Assembly: GCA_040791665.1 (NCBI GenBank)
Contig: JBFNNX010000014.1
Location: 209,593-273,592 of the forward strand
From: Thiodiazotropha sp040791665
GTDB taxonomy: Bacteria; Pseudomonadota; Gammaproteobacteria; Chromatiales; Chromatiaceae
DNA: 64,000 nucleotides
Direction: 5' to 3'
Made by a program: the position numbers and the translations under genes. Below, piece by piece: positions 45,812 to 54,445 of this stretch. Below the pieces are notes generated by a model that worked only from the letters and a program-made list of their open reading frames with translations, searched no databases and had not been told where the DNA came from. Every line of letters starts with the position of its first letter. The first letter of the stretch is position 1.

Positions 45812-47131
45812 ATGTGGCATTTTCAACCTCAAAAATATTTTTGGAAAATTCTCACAACAATCGGTGTTGTGTCTGTCGTATTTCAAATGATAACACTATC
45901 CATCTTAGGTTATTTCATGGTAGTGCCATTGGGAAAACGCGCGACGGATGACTTGGCAAGCGTTATGATCCATGGTGCAGAAACCTGGCATTCTCTATCG
46001 CCTTCCATGCGACAGGAATTTATTGAAAAGATGAGAAGTAAGCATGACCTGTTCATGACGAAAGCGGATACGCCGCTGGTGTTAACGAACAGCCTTTTAC
46101 CCTATCTCTATTTCCTTGAAAATTCATTGACCAGACAATCGGGACACGCAATACGGATTAAACAAAGCCAAGCAAAAGACGGTGAGGAATGGTTCTGGGC
46201 GGATATTTCCGTATCAGGCAGTACAATCCGCTTCGGTTTTCCACGCTCGCGTATAGGCGTAAACCCGCCAATCGCTTTTCTGCTGTTAGCTACCATAGGC
46301 CTTTATCTGACCGTCATAACCGCAGTTGCTTTAACGAAACGTCTGACAGTTCCTATTGAACGCCTTCATGTGGCAGCTCAAGCTGTGGGAAAAGGTCAGT
46401 GGCCAGAACCCATTAGGATTGATGCCCCAGAAGAATTAGCGGTTCTTGCCCGCGAGTTCAATCGAATGCATATTCAAGTAAGAGCTTTACTCTCTAACCG
46501 GACAACACTACTAGCCGGTATTGCTCATGATCTAAGAACGCCACTCACACAAATTCAGCTCGCCTTATCTATGCTACCGGATGAAGGAGGCGACCCGAAA
46601 TTAATGACAAGCATTCAAAATGATCTCACTGTAATTAATCACCTTATCGGTGAAACATTAAGTATCAGCATGGAGCTCGAAGGAGGGGAAAAGGCACTAG
46701 TAGATATTGGACAGGAACTGAAGGCGGCAATCAAGACTATCCAGCCAAATGACTTGGAGATTCATGTATCTCAAGATGAAGCCTGCTCACTGCTGCTTGA
46801 TCCACTGGCGTTACGTAGGATACTCACAAATCTACTCGCCAATGCTGCCCGTTATGGAGAGAAAAAACCTATTACTGTGACCAGCAACTGCAATAATCAT
46901 GAAGTTACGATACAGATCATCGATCAAGGACCCGGAATTCCTCATGAACATGCAGAAGCCGTGTTTCGGCCATTTTATAGGCTGGAAAAATCTCGTGGCA
47001 GTAAAACGGGCGGCAGTGGATTAGGGCTTGCAATAGTACAGCAATTAGCAGATGCAAATAAGTGGAAAGTCGAATTGTTGCCAAACCCGGGCGGAGGAAC
47101 AAAAGCAGTATTAACTATGCCTTGTACTTAA
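45812..47131 (+). CDS. Sensor histidine kinase, partner of the OmpR-type regulator
   Basis: A 439-residue membrane kinase. One transmembrane helix (about residues 13-38), a periplasmic loop of ~120 residues, a second helix (about 153-170), a HAMP domain, then the phosphorylation helix GIAHDLRTPL with His239 and the ATPase domain (NLLANAARYGE N-box; DQGPGIP G1; GGSGLGLAIVQQ G2). Architecture and loop size match EnvZ-type kinases. The signal is unknown but may relate to the divergent haem protein's substrate. Confidence 0.88.
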   Translation: MWHFQPQKYFWKILTTIGVVSVVFQMITLSILGYFMVVPLGKRATDDLASVMIHGAETWHSLSPSMRQEFIEKMRSKHDLFMTKADTPLVLTNSLLPYLYFLENSLTRQSGHAIRIKQSQAKDGEEWFWADISVSGSTIRFGFPRSRIGVNPPIAFLLLATIGLYLTVITAVALTKRLTVPIERLHVAAQAVGKGQWPEPIRIDAPEELAVLAREFNRMHIQVRALLSNRTTLLAGIAHDLRTPLTQIQLALSMLPDEGGDPKLMTSIQNDLTVINHLIGETLSISMELEGGEKALVDIGQELKAAIKTIQPNDLEIHVSQDEACSLLLDPLALRRILTNLLANAARYGEKKPITVTSNCNNHEVTIQIIDQGPGIPHEHAEAVFRPFYRLEKSRGSKTGGSGLGLAIVQQLADANKWKVELLPNPGGGTKAVLTMPCT

Positions 47132-47203
47132 TTCTTTTGGCGTGGTGAACCTCAGGTTGTATCGACCCTTATCACTAATAGAATTGTTCATCTATTGCTA
47201 ATA

Positions 47204-47740
47204 TCACACCCCTGTCTCATTGCGCTCCTCCAAATTATATTTCTTCAGTTTTCGCCACAATGAGACACGGTCAATTCCAAGGATCCTTGCTGCGTGCGTT
47301 CGGTTCTGTCCACAACGTTCAAGAACAAAACGAATATAGTCAGCCTCTCGTTCGGTCAAGGTAGGCACTCAGCCCTTATCTTATCGTACAACATGTATCA
47401 CGCAATCTTGCAGTGCGGCCGGTAAATCTGCCCGAATCAGTTGTGATTCCCGGTTCAGGGTGACGGCGCACTCGATGATGTTTTCCGGCTCACGGATATT
47501 TCCCGGATAGCCATAATCGAGCAATACGGCCATTGCCGTGAGCTCAATGTCTTCTACTGCCCGCTCCATTCGTGAAGTGTGTTTGCACAAAAAGTGATGT
47601 GCCAGTAAAGGTATATCGTCCCTCCACTCCGCAAGCGATGGCAGATGCAGGGAAACCACGTCGAGCCGGTAGTACAGATCCTGTCTAAACCTGCCCGCAG
47701 TAACCTCTCCGAGCAGGTCGCGGCCCATAGATGACACTAC
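47204..47740 (-). pseudogene. Remnant of a sigma54-dependent response regulator
   Basis: On the minus strand from about 47740 the frame encodes the end of a sigma54-activator AAA+ domain (GRFRQDLYYRLDVVSLHLPS, then YPGNIREPENIIE). It meets in-frame stops at 47381-47383 and 47369-47371 and then continues in the same frame with a Fis-type helix-turn-helix (HAARILGIDRVSLWRKLKK) to a TGA at 47204-47206. The receiver domain, Walker A and Walker B are absent. The gene is dead, with two nonsense codons and loss of its 5' half. Confidence 0.8.
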
Positions 47741-48167
47741 GGATCTTCTTGATCACCCGTTGTACTTGCCACACTTTCAATGGTGAACACTTCCCGAGGC
47801 ACGCGAGGAGTACAGACGCAGGTATGGTACTGATGGATAAAACGCCCTTTGTGCTTGGTCAGCCTTCACACCACGCTGATAGGGCGGTACAGGCTTTTTG
47901 CCACACGGTTTCACTGGGGTGTGCTAACCTGCCGGCCGGTTACCCAACCCATTTGTCGTCTCTCCTCTACCGATTGTCTGAATAGTGTTCTCGACCCATT
48001 GCTCGGCCTAATCTTCGGGGTGGGTGTCTTGCTTAATTTATTAAGTTTGCACTCAAGCCTGTAGATCGAATAGCGAACATTAGTGATCAGACTGGAATTA
48101 TTGAAAATCATCGCTTTTTATTTGGCAAAGTAGACTTCTTAATCAAAAGGGTTCGATTTACCTTTTT
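47741..48167. other. 427-bp region without a supported gene
   Basis: Between the sigma54-activator relic and the LysR gene. Several short overlapping open frames on both strands are not convincing. The word GTGGGTGTCTT at about 48021 recurs in two other gaps of this window. Confidence 0.4.
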
Positions 48168-49073
48168 TTATTCATTATCCCAAGGGGCATGTGGTGTTGT
48201 TGATTCAACCACATGATCGATAAAAGCTCTGACATTTCGGGCTAAATGTTTGTGGGAAGGATAGATGACATAAATGCTTTGTTTAGGTGTTGTATATTCG
48301 CTCAACACCTGAATTAACTTACCCTTTCGTAACGATTCTCGGACCAACGGATAGGGCGCCTGAGCAACCCCCATACCATTAAGAGCTGCTGTAATGACTA
48401 ATTGCATGTTATCAACGGCATAACGCCCTTTGACAGGAACCGAAATTCCCCCTCCTTCTGTCATAATCCTCCAATGTTGATTTTTTAAACTGCTTCCCAT
48501 GATGATACAGTCATGCTGACTCAATTCATCAGGAGAGCTTGGCTTCCCGGACTTTTCGATATATTCGGGACTGGCGCAGAAAATAGTCTGCTTCGGACCG
48601 ATTCTGCGAGCAACAAGACTGGAGTCTTTTAGCTCTCCTGTTCGAAACGCAATATCAATTCGCTCGTCAATCAGATCGACATAGCGGTCGGTTACTTCCA
48701 GCTCTATTTTGACATCTGGGTACAAACCAAGAAATTCTTCAACCCAAGGCTGCAGATAGTTGACGGCAAAATCCGCGGGTGAGGTTATCCTCAACACACC
48801 TGTTGGCATCGATCTGGACTGACTCGCTATAGTCGTCGCTTCTTCAATGCCCACCAGGTTTTGCTGGCAGTTTTCGAAATACTGGCGACCAATATCCGTT
48901 AGATGCAGTTTCCGCGTGGACCTTTGCAGTAGCCGGACACCCAAGACATCTTCAAGCTTCTGTACTTTTCGGCTCACCGTCGTTGAGGGCATGTTTAGTT
49001 GTTTGCTGGCACCAACGAAGCTCCCTGCCTCTACGACTTTTACAAACACGTAAATCTCATTGAAATCAATCAT
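48168..49073 (-). CDS. LysR-family transcriptional regulator
   Basis: A 301-residue regulator with an N-terminal winged-helix domain (FVKVVEAGSFVGASKQLNMPSTTVSRKVQKLE), very like those of the AaeR/PgrR-type LysR subgroup, and a periplasmic-binding-protein-like effector domain. It is divergent from the pirin gene and the adjoining isochorismatase gene, which it likely controls; the 110-bp gap would hold the operator. Confidence 0.88.
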   Translation of the reverse strand: MIDFNEIYVFVKVVEAGSFVGASKQLNMPSTTVSRKVQKLEDVLGVRLLQRSTRKLHLTDIGRQYFENCQQNLVGIEEATTIASQSRSMPTGVLRITSPADFAVNYLQPWVEEFLGLYPDVKIELEVTDRYVDLIDERIDIAFRTGELKDSSLVARRIGPKQTIFCASPEYIEKSGKPSSPDELSQHDCIIMGSSLKNQHWRIMTEGGGISVPVKGRYAVDNMQLVITAALNGMGVAQAPYPLVRESLRKGKLIQVLSEYTTPKQSIYVIYPSHKHLARNVRAFIDHVVESTTPHAPWDNE

Positions 49074-49183
49074 TTAAAAATTACATTCAAATATGGGATT
49101 GTAAAAACCGATTATACCATCTAATCAAGCATTCAAACATTGAATAGGATGAATCCATCGTTAATGTTTACAGGGGCAAACTA

Positions 49184-50026
49184 ATGAGTCGCTCGATAAT
49201 AGAGATCAGAAACGGCCATCGACATGGCCCGGTTACAAGCTTTGTTAGCCAAGGTAATGTCCATCAACTTAACCCTTTCGTGCTTTGGGATCACTTTCAG
49301 ACGGAAGGCCTCACAGGTACGACAGGGTTTGGCTTTCATGGTCACTCGGGGGTTGCCACGATCTCTTACCCTGTGATCGGCGATATCGTCCATGAGGATA
49401 CGGATGGCAATGAAGGCAAGCTTGCAGCAGGTGGCATCCAACTGATGGCGTCTGGTGCAGGTGTTTTACATAAAGAAACGGTCTACCCGGAGCAGGGCAT
49501 TACAGATGCTTTTCAGTTATGGACGCTTCTGCCGAAGGCCGATGCCGAGATGGGGCCGGTGACCTATTCATTAGCTCAGAAAGCGGTGATACCGATTGTT
49601 ACGGCATCAGACAGCGAGACAAAAGTACTTTTTGGCCACCATTGCGGCACAACCAGTCCTGCTAAGCATAGTGCAGAGATTACCTATCTTGAGGTCCGCA
49701 TCAAACGAAATGGGATATGGAAACATGTTGTGGCGAGCGGTCAGAGCACGGGCTTTATCTATGTTCGCTCGGGGCAAATAATCCTTGGCGAAACGTTGCT
49801 GAAAGCAAAGCAGCTTGGAGTACTTAACCCGGCGGACACAGATTTTTCGCTGACAGCAGGTGAGTCGGGAGCCGTCATTATGGTGGTCTTGGGCCAGCCG
49901 CTTGATCAGCCAATCATTAGTTCGGGTCCATCCATACATTCAACCCGGGAACGTTTGAGCGTTGGCACCCGTAACATTCAGCGTTTGAGAGAAGAGCTCT
50001 ACCAACCATCACGTAATTCAAACTAA
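49184..50026 (+). CDS. Pirin family protein
   Basis: A 280-residue double-cupin protein. The N-terminal cupin carries the conserved metal-binding residues in FGFHGHSGVATISYPVIGDIVHED and the later His/Glu of QLMASGAGVLHKE, typical of pirins including quercetinase-type YhhW. It may act as an iron-dependent dioxygenase or redox sensor. It is divergent from a LysR gene and followed by an isochorismatase-like gene. Confidence 0.88.
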   Translation: MSRSIIEIRNGHRHGPVTSFVSQGNVHQLNPFVLWDHFQTEGLTGTTGFGFHGHSGVATISYPVIGDIVHEDTDGNEGKLAAGGIQLMASGAGVLHKETVYPEQGITDAFQLWTLLPKADAEMGPVTYSLAQKAVIPIVTASDSETKVLFGHHCGTTSPAKHSAEITYLEVRIKRNGIWKHVVASGQSTGFIYVRSGQIILGETLLKAKQLGVLNPADTDFSLTAGESGAVIMVVLGQPLDQPIISSGPSIHSTRERLSVGTRNIQRLREELYQPSRNSN

Positions 50027-50079
50027 CTCTTGGCCTTGAAGAAACTAGCTTGGCCTGTATTCAACCGTCGAGGTTTATT

Positions 50080-50673
50080 ATGAAAGCACCACTGTTCACT
50101 CCAGAAAATTCTGCAATGTTGTTGATCGACCATCAGGTAGGCACCATGGGCTGGGTCGGATCGGCAAGCCTGGAAGAAATTAAAATGAATACTATTGCCC
50201 TGGCACGCGCCGCTGATGCGGTAGGCTTGCCCCTGATCCTGACCTCCAGCATGGAGGATCAAGCCCAGGGGCCTCTGTTTGAAGAGCTGAAGCAGGCTGT
50301 ACCTGAGGCCTATGCGAATCGCATATTGCGAGGAGGCGTCGTTGACTCAATGAAAGATGAAGGATTTGCCAAAGCTGTAAAAGATACCGGGCGCAAGAAC
50401 CTTATCATAGCGGGCATCACGACAGACGTCTGCGTGGTTTATCCTGCGATCACCGCCGTATCTGAGGGATATAATGTTCAAGTCGTTGTCGATGGCTCTG
50501 GCTCGCCGACAAAGACCACTGATGAAACTGCGTTGCGTCGCATGGAAAGCAATGGGGTGACTTTGACGACGACTAACCAGTTAATTGCTGAACTTGCCCA
50601 AGACTGGAGTACTGAAAACGGCCAAAAATTGATTCAAGTATTATTTGAAGAAATTTTATCGAAGCAACACTAA
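50080..50673 (+). CDS. Isochorismatase-family cysteine hydrolase
   Basis: A 197-residue hydrolase with catalytic Asp in AMLLIDHQVG, Lys region in the NRILRGGVV segment and Cys in GITTDVCVVYPAI, the standard triad of the isochorismatase/nicotinamidase fold. The start chosen is ATG 50080 with GAGG eight bases upstream; a TTG ten codons earlier is less likely. It follows the pirin gene and is presumably in the same LysR-controlled operon. Substrate unknown. Confidence 0.85.
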   Translation: MKAPLFTPENSAMLLIDHQVGTMGWVGSASLEEIKMNTIALARAADAVGLPLILTSSMEDQAQGPLFEELKQAVPEAYANRILRGGVVDSMKDEGFAKAVKDTGRKNLIIAGITTDVCVVYPAITAVSEGYNVQVVVDGSGSPTKTTDETALRRMESNGVTLTTTNQLIAELAQDWSTENGQKLIQVLFEEILSKQH

Positions 50674-50690
50674 TTGAGTATTGCTGAGTA

Positions 50691-50961
50691 CTAGGGCCTG
50701 TTAACACTAATCCAATACGCCCTGTTGTGCCTGAAAAAGCGCCAATCAAGGCGCGAGGAGAGAGGTTTGGTTATTCCAAATGAGCGACGAGCAACGCCGA
50801 GTGGCGCTTTTTCAGGCACAACCCGAAGGGCTGGGGCTGTTTTTGCCCCCAGCGGCGTTATCATTCGCTCATGTAGAATGACTACACCTCGCTCATTCTG
50901 CCTTGCTGGGCACAAAAACAGCCCCAGCAGGGTGTATTGGATTAGTGTTAACAGGCCCTAG
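50691..50961. mobile_element. Complete 271-bp MITE-like element with 34-bp terminal inverted repeats
   Basis: Both ends read CTAGGGCCTGTTAACACTAA going inwards and stay complementary for 34 bases with one mismatch. Inside, two more inverted pairs occur: GTTGTGCCTGAAAAAGCGCC against its reverse complement, and GCTGGGGCTGTTTTTG against CAAAAACAGCCCCAGC, so the whole unit can fold into nested hairpins. It has no coding capacity for a transposase. The CTAG at each end may be the target duplication. Related relics lie at 108, 22340 and 39723. Confidence 0.8.
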
Positions 50962-51126
50962 GTGATGGCTGTTGGTTTCGCGGCTGCATCATATCATCTG
51001 AACCAGCCCTATTTGCTTGTGATTTCAGTTTGTTATTGCTTATTAAAGTAGCATTCAGGTCAGATCCCTTCTCTCCTGATAGTGATGATTGGGCCTTATG
51101 TGTCGGCATTGGATTCCGTGTATTTC
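50962..51126. other. Gap between the MITE and the thioesterase gene
   Basis: About 165 bases, AT-rich, with no gene or clear hairpin recognised. Confidence 0.4.
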
Positions 51127-51537
51127 TTATTGACTTTTCAGTAGCGCAGCCATATCACTAACAAAGCCGGGTAATGGGCAGGATTTGCGACTCTCCAGAT
51201 CGAAATGAATACCGGTCAACTCGCAAGTAGCGACTTCCTGTTCATTCTCGCTGTTTCGCATGTTATGCCGGAAACGTATAATTTTTTCACTTATTTCAAT
51301 GATCTCTGAGCGAATTGACAACAGCGCACCTGCGCTGACTTCAGCTCGGTATATGATGTGCTGCTCCAGCGCCGCCATTCCCTTACATTGCTCTTCAATA
51401 TATCGCGACGTGATCCCGATCTCTGAGAATAGATGCCAAGTAGCTTCGTCGAACTTGGCCGTGTACCATTGTACGTTCATGTGCCCCATATGATCTAGCT
51501 GATTTGGGTAAACAACGCCTTTGTAGGTTTCCAGCAT
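51127..51537 (-). CDS. Acyl-CoA thioesterase-like (4HBT hotdog fold) protein
   Basis: A 136-residue single hotdog domain. The N-terminal YPNQLDHMGHMNVQWYTAKFDEA is the 4-hydroxybenzoyl-CoA thioesterase/YbgC-like signature, with the catalytic Asp in QLDHMGHMN. The start is ATG 51537, with GGAGGGA eight bases upstream, just after the stop of the upstream lipoprotein gene, so the two are coupled. Substrate unknown. Confidence 0.83.
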   Translation of the reverse strand: MLETYKGVVYPNQLDHMGHMNVQWYTAKFDEATWHLFSEIGITSRYIEEQCKGMAALEQHIIYRAEVSAGALLSIRSEIIEISEKIIRFRHNMRNSENEQEVATCELTGIHFDLESRKSCPLPGFVSDMAALLKSQ

Positions 51538-51554
51538 ACTGACTATCCCTCCAG

Positions 51555-52253
51555 TCACGGCAAGCTGCTCGGCTCGTCATCAATCGAGACGGATGAATTG
51601 CCTGAATCGCACATTGCAACCTGCCAGGTTTTTCCGTAGTTACTGCTTTTAACACAATAGACAATATTATTTTTGAATGCAGCAGATTCGACCTGGAACA
51701 ATATTTCCCGTTCCTTATTGACATAAATATTGGTGAAACTAGGTTGACGCGCGCCTTGAAAATCTTCATAACGGCAATCCCTGGCCCCAGTGGGCTTGCA
51801 GTCTTTTCCCCGCTGTACATGAATAATGACATCCTCGGGAAGAGAAGTTGCATCCCACGTGCTAAAATTGCCACAGCCATCGAAGCTGATGCGAAACACC
51901 CAGTTGACGCTGTAGAAGACAATGTGTGAATCTTGAACCCTGTAATTCTGCATCAGCTTGCCACTCAGATCGCTTGCGGTTTGCGTACCGATCGCACTGC
52001 CATTGCCAATGGTTACCCAGCCTCTGTCCTGTGTAGCATGTGCAGGCGAGTCAACGGTGTTGGTTGACCGGCACATGACCCGATAGCTTTCGCCGGAATA
52101 GTGAAAGGGTAGATTTTCAGCATAAAGCACCACCTTCAGCTGAAGCTCTGCACTATCGTGCAGGAGGACCTCATCAAGTTTCTGATACGTTAAGTTGTCG
52201 CAGGCAGATAAGCTAATGGCCAGAACAAAGACAACATGACGGTGTATTCTCAT
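51555..52253 (-). CDS. Putative lipoprotein of unknown function
   Basis: A 232-residue protein with a lipobox LSAC (Cys at 18) after a short leader. The mature part is beta-rich with six further cysteines (for example near CRST, CGNF, DCRYEDFQ and VYCVKSS). No family recognised. It lies just upstream of, and in the same operon as, the thioesterase-like gene. Confidence 0.65.
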   Translation of the reverse strand: MRIHRHVVFVLAISLSACDNLTYQKLDEVLLHDSAELQLKVVLYAENLPFHYSGESYRVMCRSTNTVDSPAHATQDRGWVTIGNGSAIGTQTASDLSGKLMQNYRVQDSHIVFYSVNWVFRISFDGCGNFSTWDATSLPEDVIIHVQRGKDCKPTGARDCRYEDFQGARQPSFTNIYVNKEREILFQVESAAFKNNIVYCVKSSNYGKTWQVAMCDSGNSSVSIDDEPSSLP

Positions 52254-52369
52254 CGCATTTATTTGCCCTCTGTCACTATCCCTTACAGATATAATAGCCT
52301 ACGTTGATTGGGCCAAGATTGAAAATAATAGGAGACACTCTGATCCGGTTTTCTTCATTATCATATATT

Positions 52370-52885
52370 CTATTGGCGCCTTCGTTTTCTATAATTTGAT
52401 TTCTTAGAAATATATATTGTTTTCCTGACTTCGCAAAAAACCTTAGTCTGATCTTTGTTCGTCAGACAGGTTGTTTTAACAATTACCGTTTCGTTGTCTT
52501 TTTCTACCTGTTCCCTTATCTGATTGAGTTCCTCTTCATTAAATGTAAATTCTGCGTACAAATCATCTCTGGCAGGAATGTTGAAAATGATCTGTGCAGA
52601 CTTATCCCAAATAATATATTTATGCTCTAATAGATTAATCAATTGAACCATTGGGATCGGATCGACTGAAGAAAACAGACTACCGCCAAAGATCGATCCA
52701 ATATAATTCTTATTCTTATAACTAATTGGTAGCTTGATCTTTATATTCAGAAGATCCTTTGAAACATAGGTGATTTTCGCCGTGCTTCTCCTATACATAG
52801 GAGAAAAGTTAAAACCGTATTTAAATAGTATGTGCTTATCGATGTACTTTGTACCTATTGATCCGATTTTCTGATAAAGCGTCAT
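52370..52885 (-). CDS. DUF4442-type hotdog-fold protein
   Basis: A 171-residue, Lys-rich protein beginning FKYGFNFSPMYRRSTAKI with the hotdog-like core YIGSIFGGSLFSSVDPIPM, typical of DUF4442/YiiD-type thioesterase-like proteins that follow fatty-acid metabolism genes. Base composition is clearly more AT-rich than the neighbours, a sign of horizontal acquisition. Function unproved. Confidence 0.75.
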   Translation of the reverse strand: MTLYQKIGSIGTKYIDKHILFKYGFNFSPMYRRSTAKITYVSKDLLNIKIKLPISYKNKNYIGSIFGGSLFSSVDPIPMVQLINLLEHKYIIWDKSAQIIFNIPARDDLYAEFTFNEEELNQIREQVEKDNETVIVKTTCLTNKDQTKVFCEVRKTIYISKKSNYRKRRRQ

Positions 52886-52948
52886 AGTCCTTATTCCTAC
52901 ACATAGAATGATTAGCTGTCTGATATTTGTCCGTGTACGCCACCGTGA

Positions 52949-53014
52949 AAAGGGAGCGGCGACAATTAAGCATACGATAGATTATCATTTACCACATCGT
53001 CTCCTTACATTTTC
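52949..53014. repeat. Short palindromic intergenic repeat, copy a (degenerate)
   Basis: A variant of the ~60-bp unit AAAAGGG..CGGCGACAATTAAG...ACGATAGATTATCATTTACCAC, partly symmetrical. The same unit, better preserved, lies at 57999 and 59815. No gene is present between 52886 and 53311 besides this and the hmuV fragment. Confidence 0.5.
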
Positions 53015-53099
53015 AATGATATCTTCCAATCATTGGCACTTGTTCAACATTAAGCTTAAAGAGGTCATCGTTCACTCCAATAGTAGTATTGTCCACTAA

Positions 53100-53279
53100 A
53101 TGGAGTGGCCGCTTTCGCAGTGTTGTCTCAGCAGGTTCATGACATCGAGCTGATGGGCGGGGTCGAGGGCGGTGACGGGTTCGTCTGTCAGCAGATCGGT
53201 CTGTCGGATGACCGTTTCGATTATTTCACTGTCCTCTTCTCCTGGCTCCCGCGAGGGCTCCAGGTGGTGTGTTATCCCG
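53100..53279 (-). pseudogene. hmuV: hmuV fragment A (haem ABC transporter ATPase relic)
   Basis: Read leftwards it encodes about QTDLLTDEPVTALDPAHQ followed by LDVMNLLRQHCESG, matching the middle of the intact HmuV at 61537. The signature motif region (LSGGEQ) is missing because DIL/QTDLLA words were joined by a deletion; fragment B shares this exact junction. It is truncated at both ends and directly follows the regulator cassette (copy 1), with the junction word TTATCCCGCTAT at about 53274. Dead. Confidence 0.75.
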
Positions 53280-53311
53280 CTATATAATCCGCGCAGGGGA
53301 TTGTTTTTGAG

Positions 53312-54355
53312 CTAATTAACCGCCTTTGCCGAAATTGCCCGCTTAACCATTTTCTCTACATTGGGAACCATGTTGTCAGGTAACATCACAATGTCCGGGT
53401 GGTTCTGTGCATATACGCGAAAAATTTCATCCGCAAAGGCCTGGCCGATGGCCGATACGCCCTCAAAGTCAAAGATGACGTATTGAAATCTCTCTATACG
53501 GGCTAATAATCTTTTCGCTTGAGATCTTGAGACCAGCTTTTCAGTTCCATACTGAGCTAGCCGGACAGGGATAACCGTTCTATTGAACTGGAATTCATCC
53601 GGCCCGGCAAAATCATCAAATACGGCTTGAATATTGCGCTCGGAATCCCGATTGATGAGCATGTAGACTGCCGTGCCGACTTCACTGCTTGTAATGTTTG
53701 CTTCTAAAATATTATCAAATTCGAAACTGTCATCGTGGCTGAATTTTATACCTCGTGATTCGATTTCAAATTGATCAAATACTCTGGAAGTAAAAAATAT
53801 TCCCTCACCCGTATGGTTGTCCGGGTCAGTTGTCAGTTTGCCTTTTGATAACTCGAACAAGGCTTGGCACTCGTCGCTTAACTCGCAAAGCCGCTTGATT
53901 TTTCTGAATATCCCTTCGCCATCATCCATCACGAAAATCATGATCTTTTCCTGATCTCTGATCGCGGAGATAGAGATATGCTTACCACTGGAGTGGTCGA
54001 TTACGTTGTTGACCATTTCCGTAAAGCCGTAGTGGCAGATATCGAGGATGTTCTCGGGCAGGCCATCAAATACGAAGGAAAAACGGTCTCTCCAAACGCC
54101 GTCTTCCGTCAATTCATTTGTAAGCGGAAACAATGAGTTGTGTTTCCTTGAGTCGCCCAGAAAATAGCGTTTTCCCTTGCCGCTGCCCGTCGAACTTAGC
54201 CACCCCTCTTTTTCCAGACGTTTAATATGACTGTTTACGGCCTGGGGGGTTATCGAGAATAAATTGGCAATATGTTTTGAAATATCAGTAGGATGGTCTC
54301 TCACATCCCGGACTATTTGGCGCCTGATTTTCTCGCCTCTTTCTCTGTTGTTCAC
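53312..54355 (-). CDS. Winged-helix / HATPase / STAS-like regulator, copy 1
   Basis: A 347-residue protein with an N-terminal winged-helix domain (ISKHIANLFSITPQAVNSHI), a GHKL ATPase domain (N-box EMVNNVIDHSSG near 118; DDGEGIF; HTGEGIFF) and a C-terminal STAS-like DUF4325-type domain (VIFDFEGVSAIGQAFADEI near 290-310). This combines DNA binding, an anti-sigma-kinase-like ATPase and its usual partner fold in one chain. Start is GTG 54355, with AAGGA seven bases upstream lying inside the arm of an inverted repeat. A second copy at 62562 differs at about 16 residues. Function unknown; likely autoregulated. Confidence 0.8.
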   Translation of the reverse strand: MNNRERGEKIRRQIVRDVRDHPTDISKHIANLFSITPQAVNSHIKRLEKEGWLSSTGSGKGKRYFLGDSRKHNSLFPLTNELTEDGVWRDRFSFVFDGLPENILDICHYGFTEMVNNVIDHSSGKHISISAIRDQEKIMIFVMDDGEGIFRKIKRLCELSDECQALFELSKGKLTTDPDNHTGEGIFFTSRVFDQFEIESRGIKFSHDDSFEFDNILEANITSSEVGTAVYMLINRDSERNIQAVFDDFAGPDEFQFNRTVIPVRLAQYGTEKLVSRSQAKRLLARIERFQYVIFDFEGVSAIGQAFADEIFRVYAQNHPDIVMLPDNMVPNVEKMVKRAISAKAVN

Positions 54356-54361
54356 AGCGGG

Positions 54362-54390
54362 TCCTTTAAGAAAACCATTTTCTTAAAGGA
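54362..54390. promoter_or_regulatory. Perfect 13-bp inverted repeat at the regulator start (copy 1)
   Basis: TCCTTTAAGAAAA and TTTTCTTAAAGGA flank a three-base spacer just upstream of the GTG start at 54355. The AAGGA ribosome-binding site lies in one arm, so an mRNA hairpin would hide it; a third half-site CTTAAAGGA lies 13 bases further out. It is either an operator for autoregulation or a translational switch. Copy 2 at 63612 keeps the layout but with two mismatches in one arm. Confidence 0.65.
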
Positions 54391-54445
54391 TAAGTTAGAT
54401 TTACTTAAAGGACAAGAGATTTTTTTTAAAAGGATTTGGCTGTTT

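Noticed and set aside
54362..54390. Idea that the inverted repeat is a terminator for the upstream hmuV relic
   Set aside because: It overlaps the ribosome-binding site of the regulator and lacks a T-run in the correct direction; conservation in both copies fits a regulatory site better.
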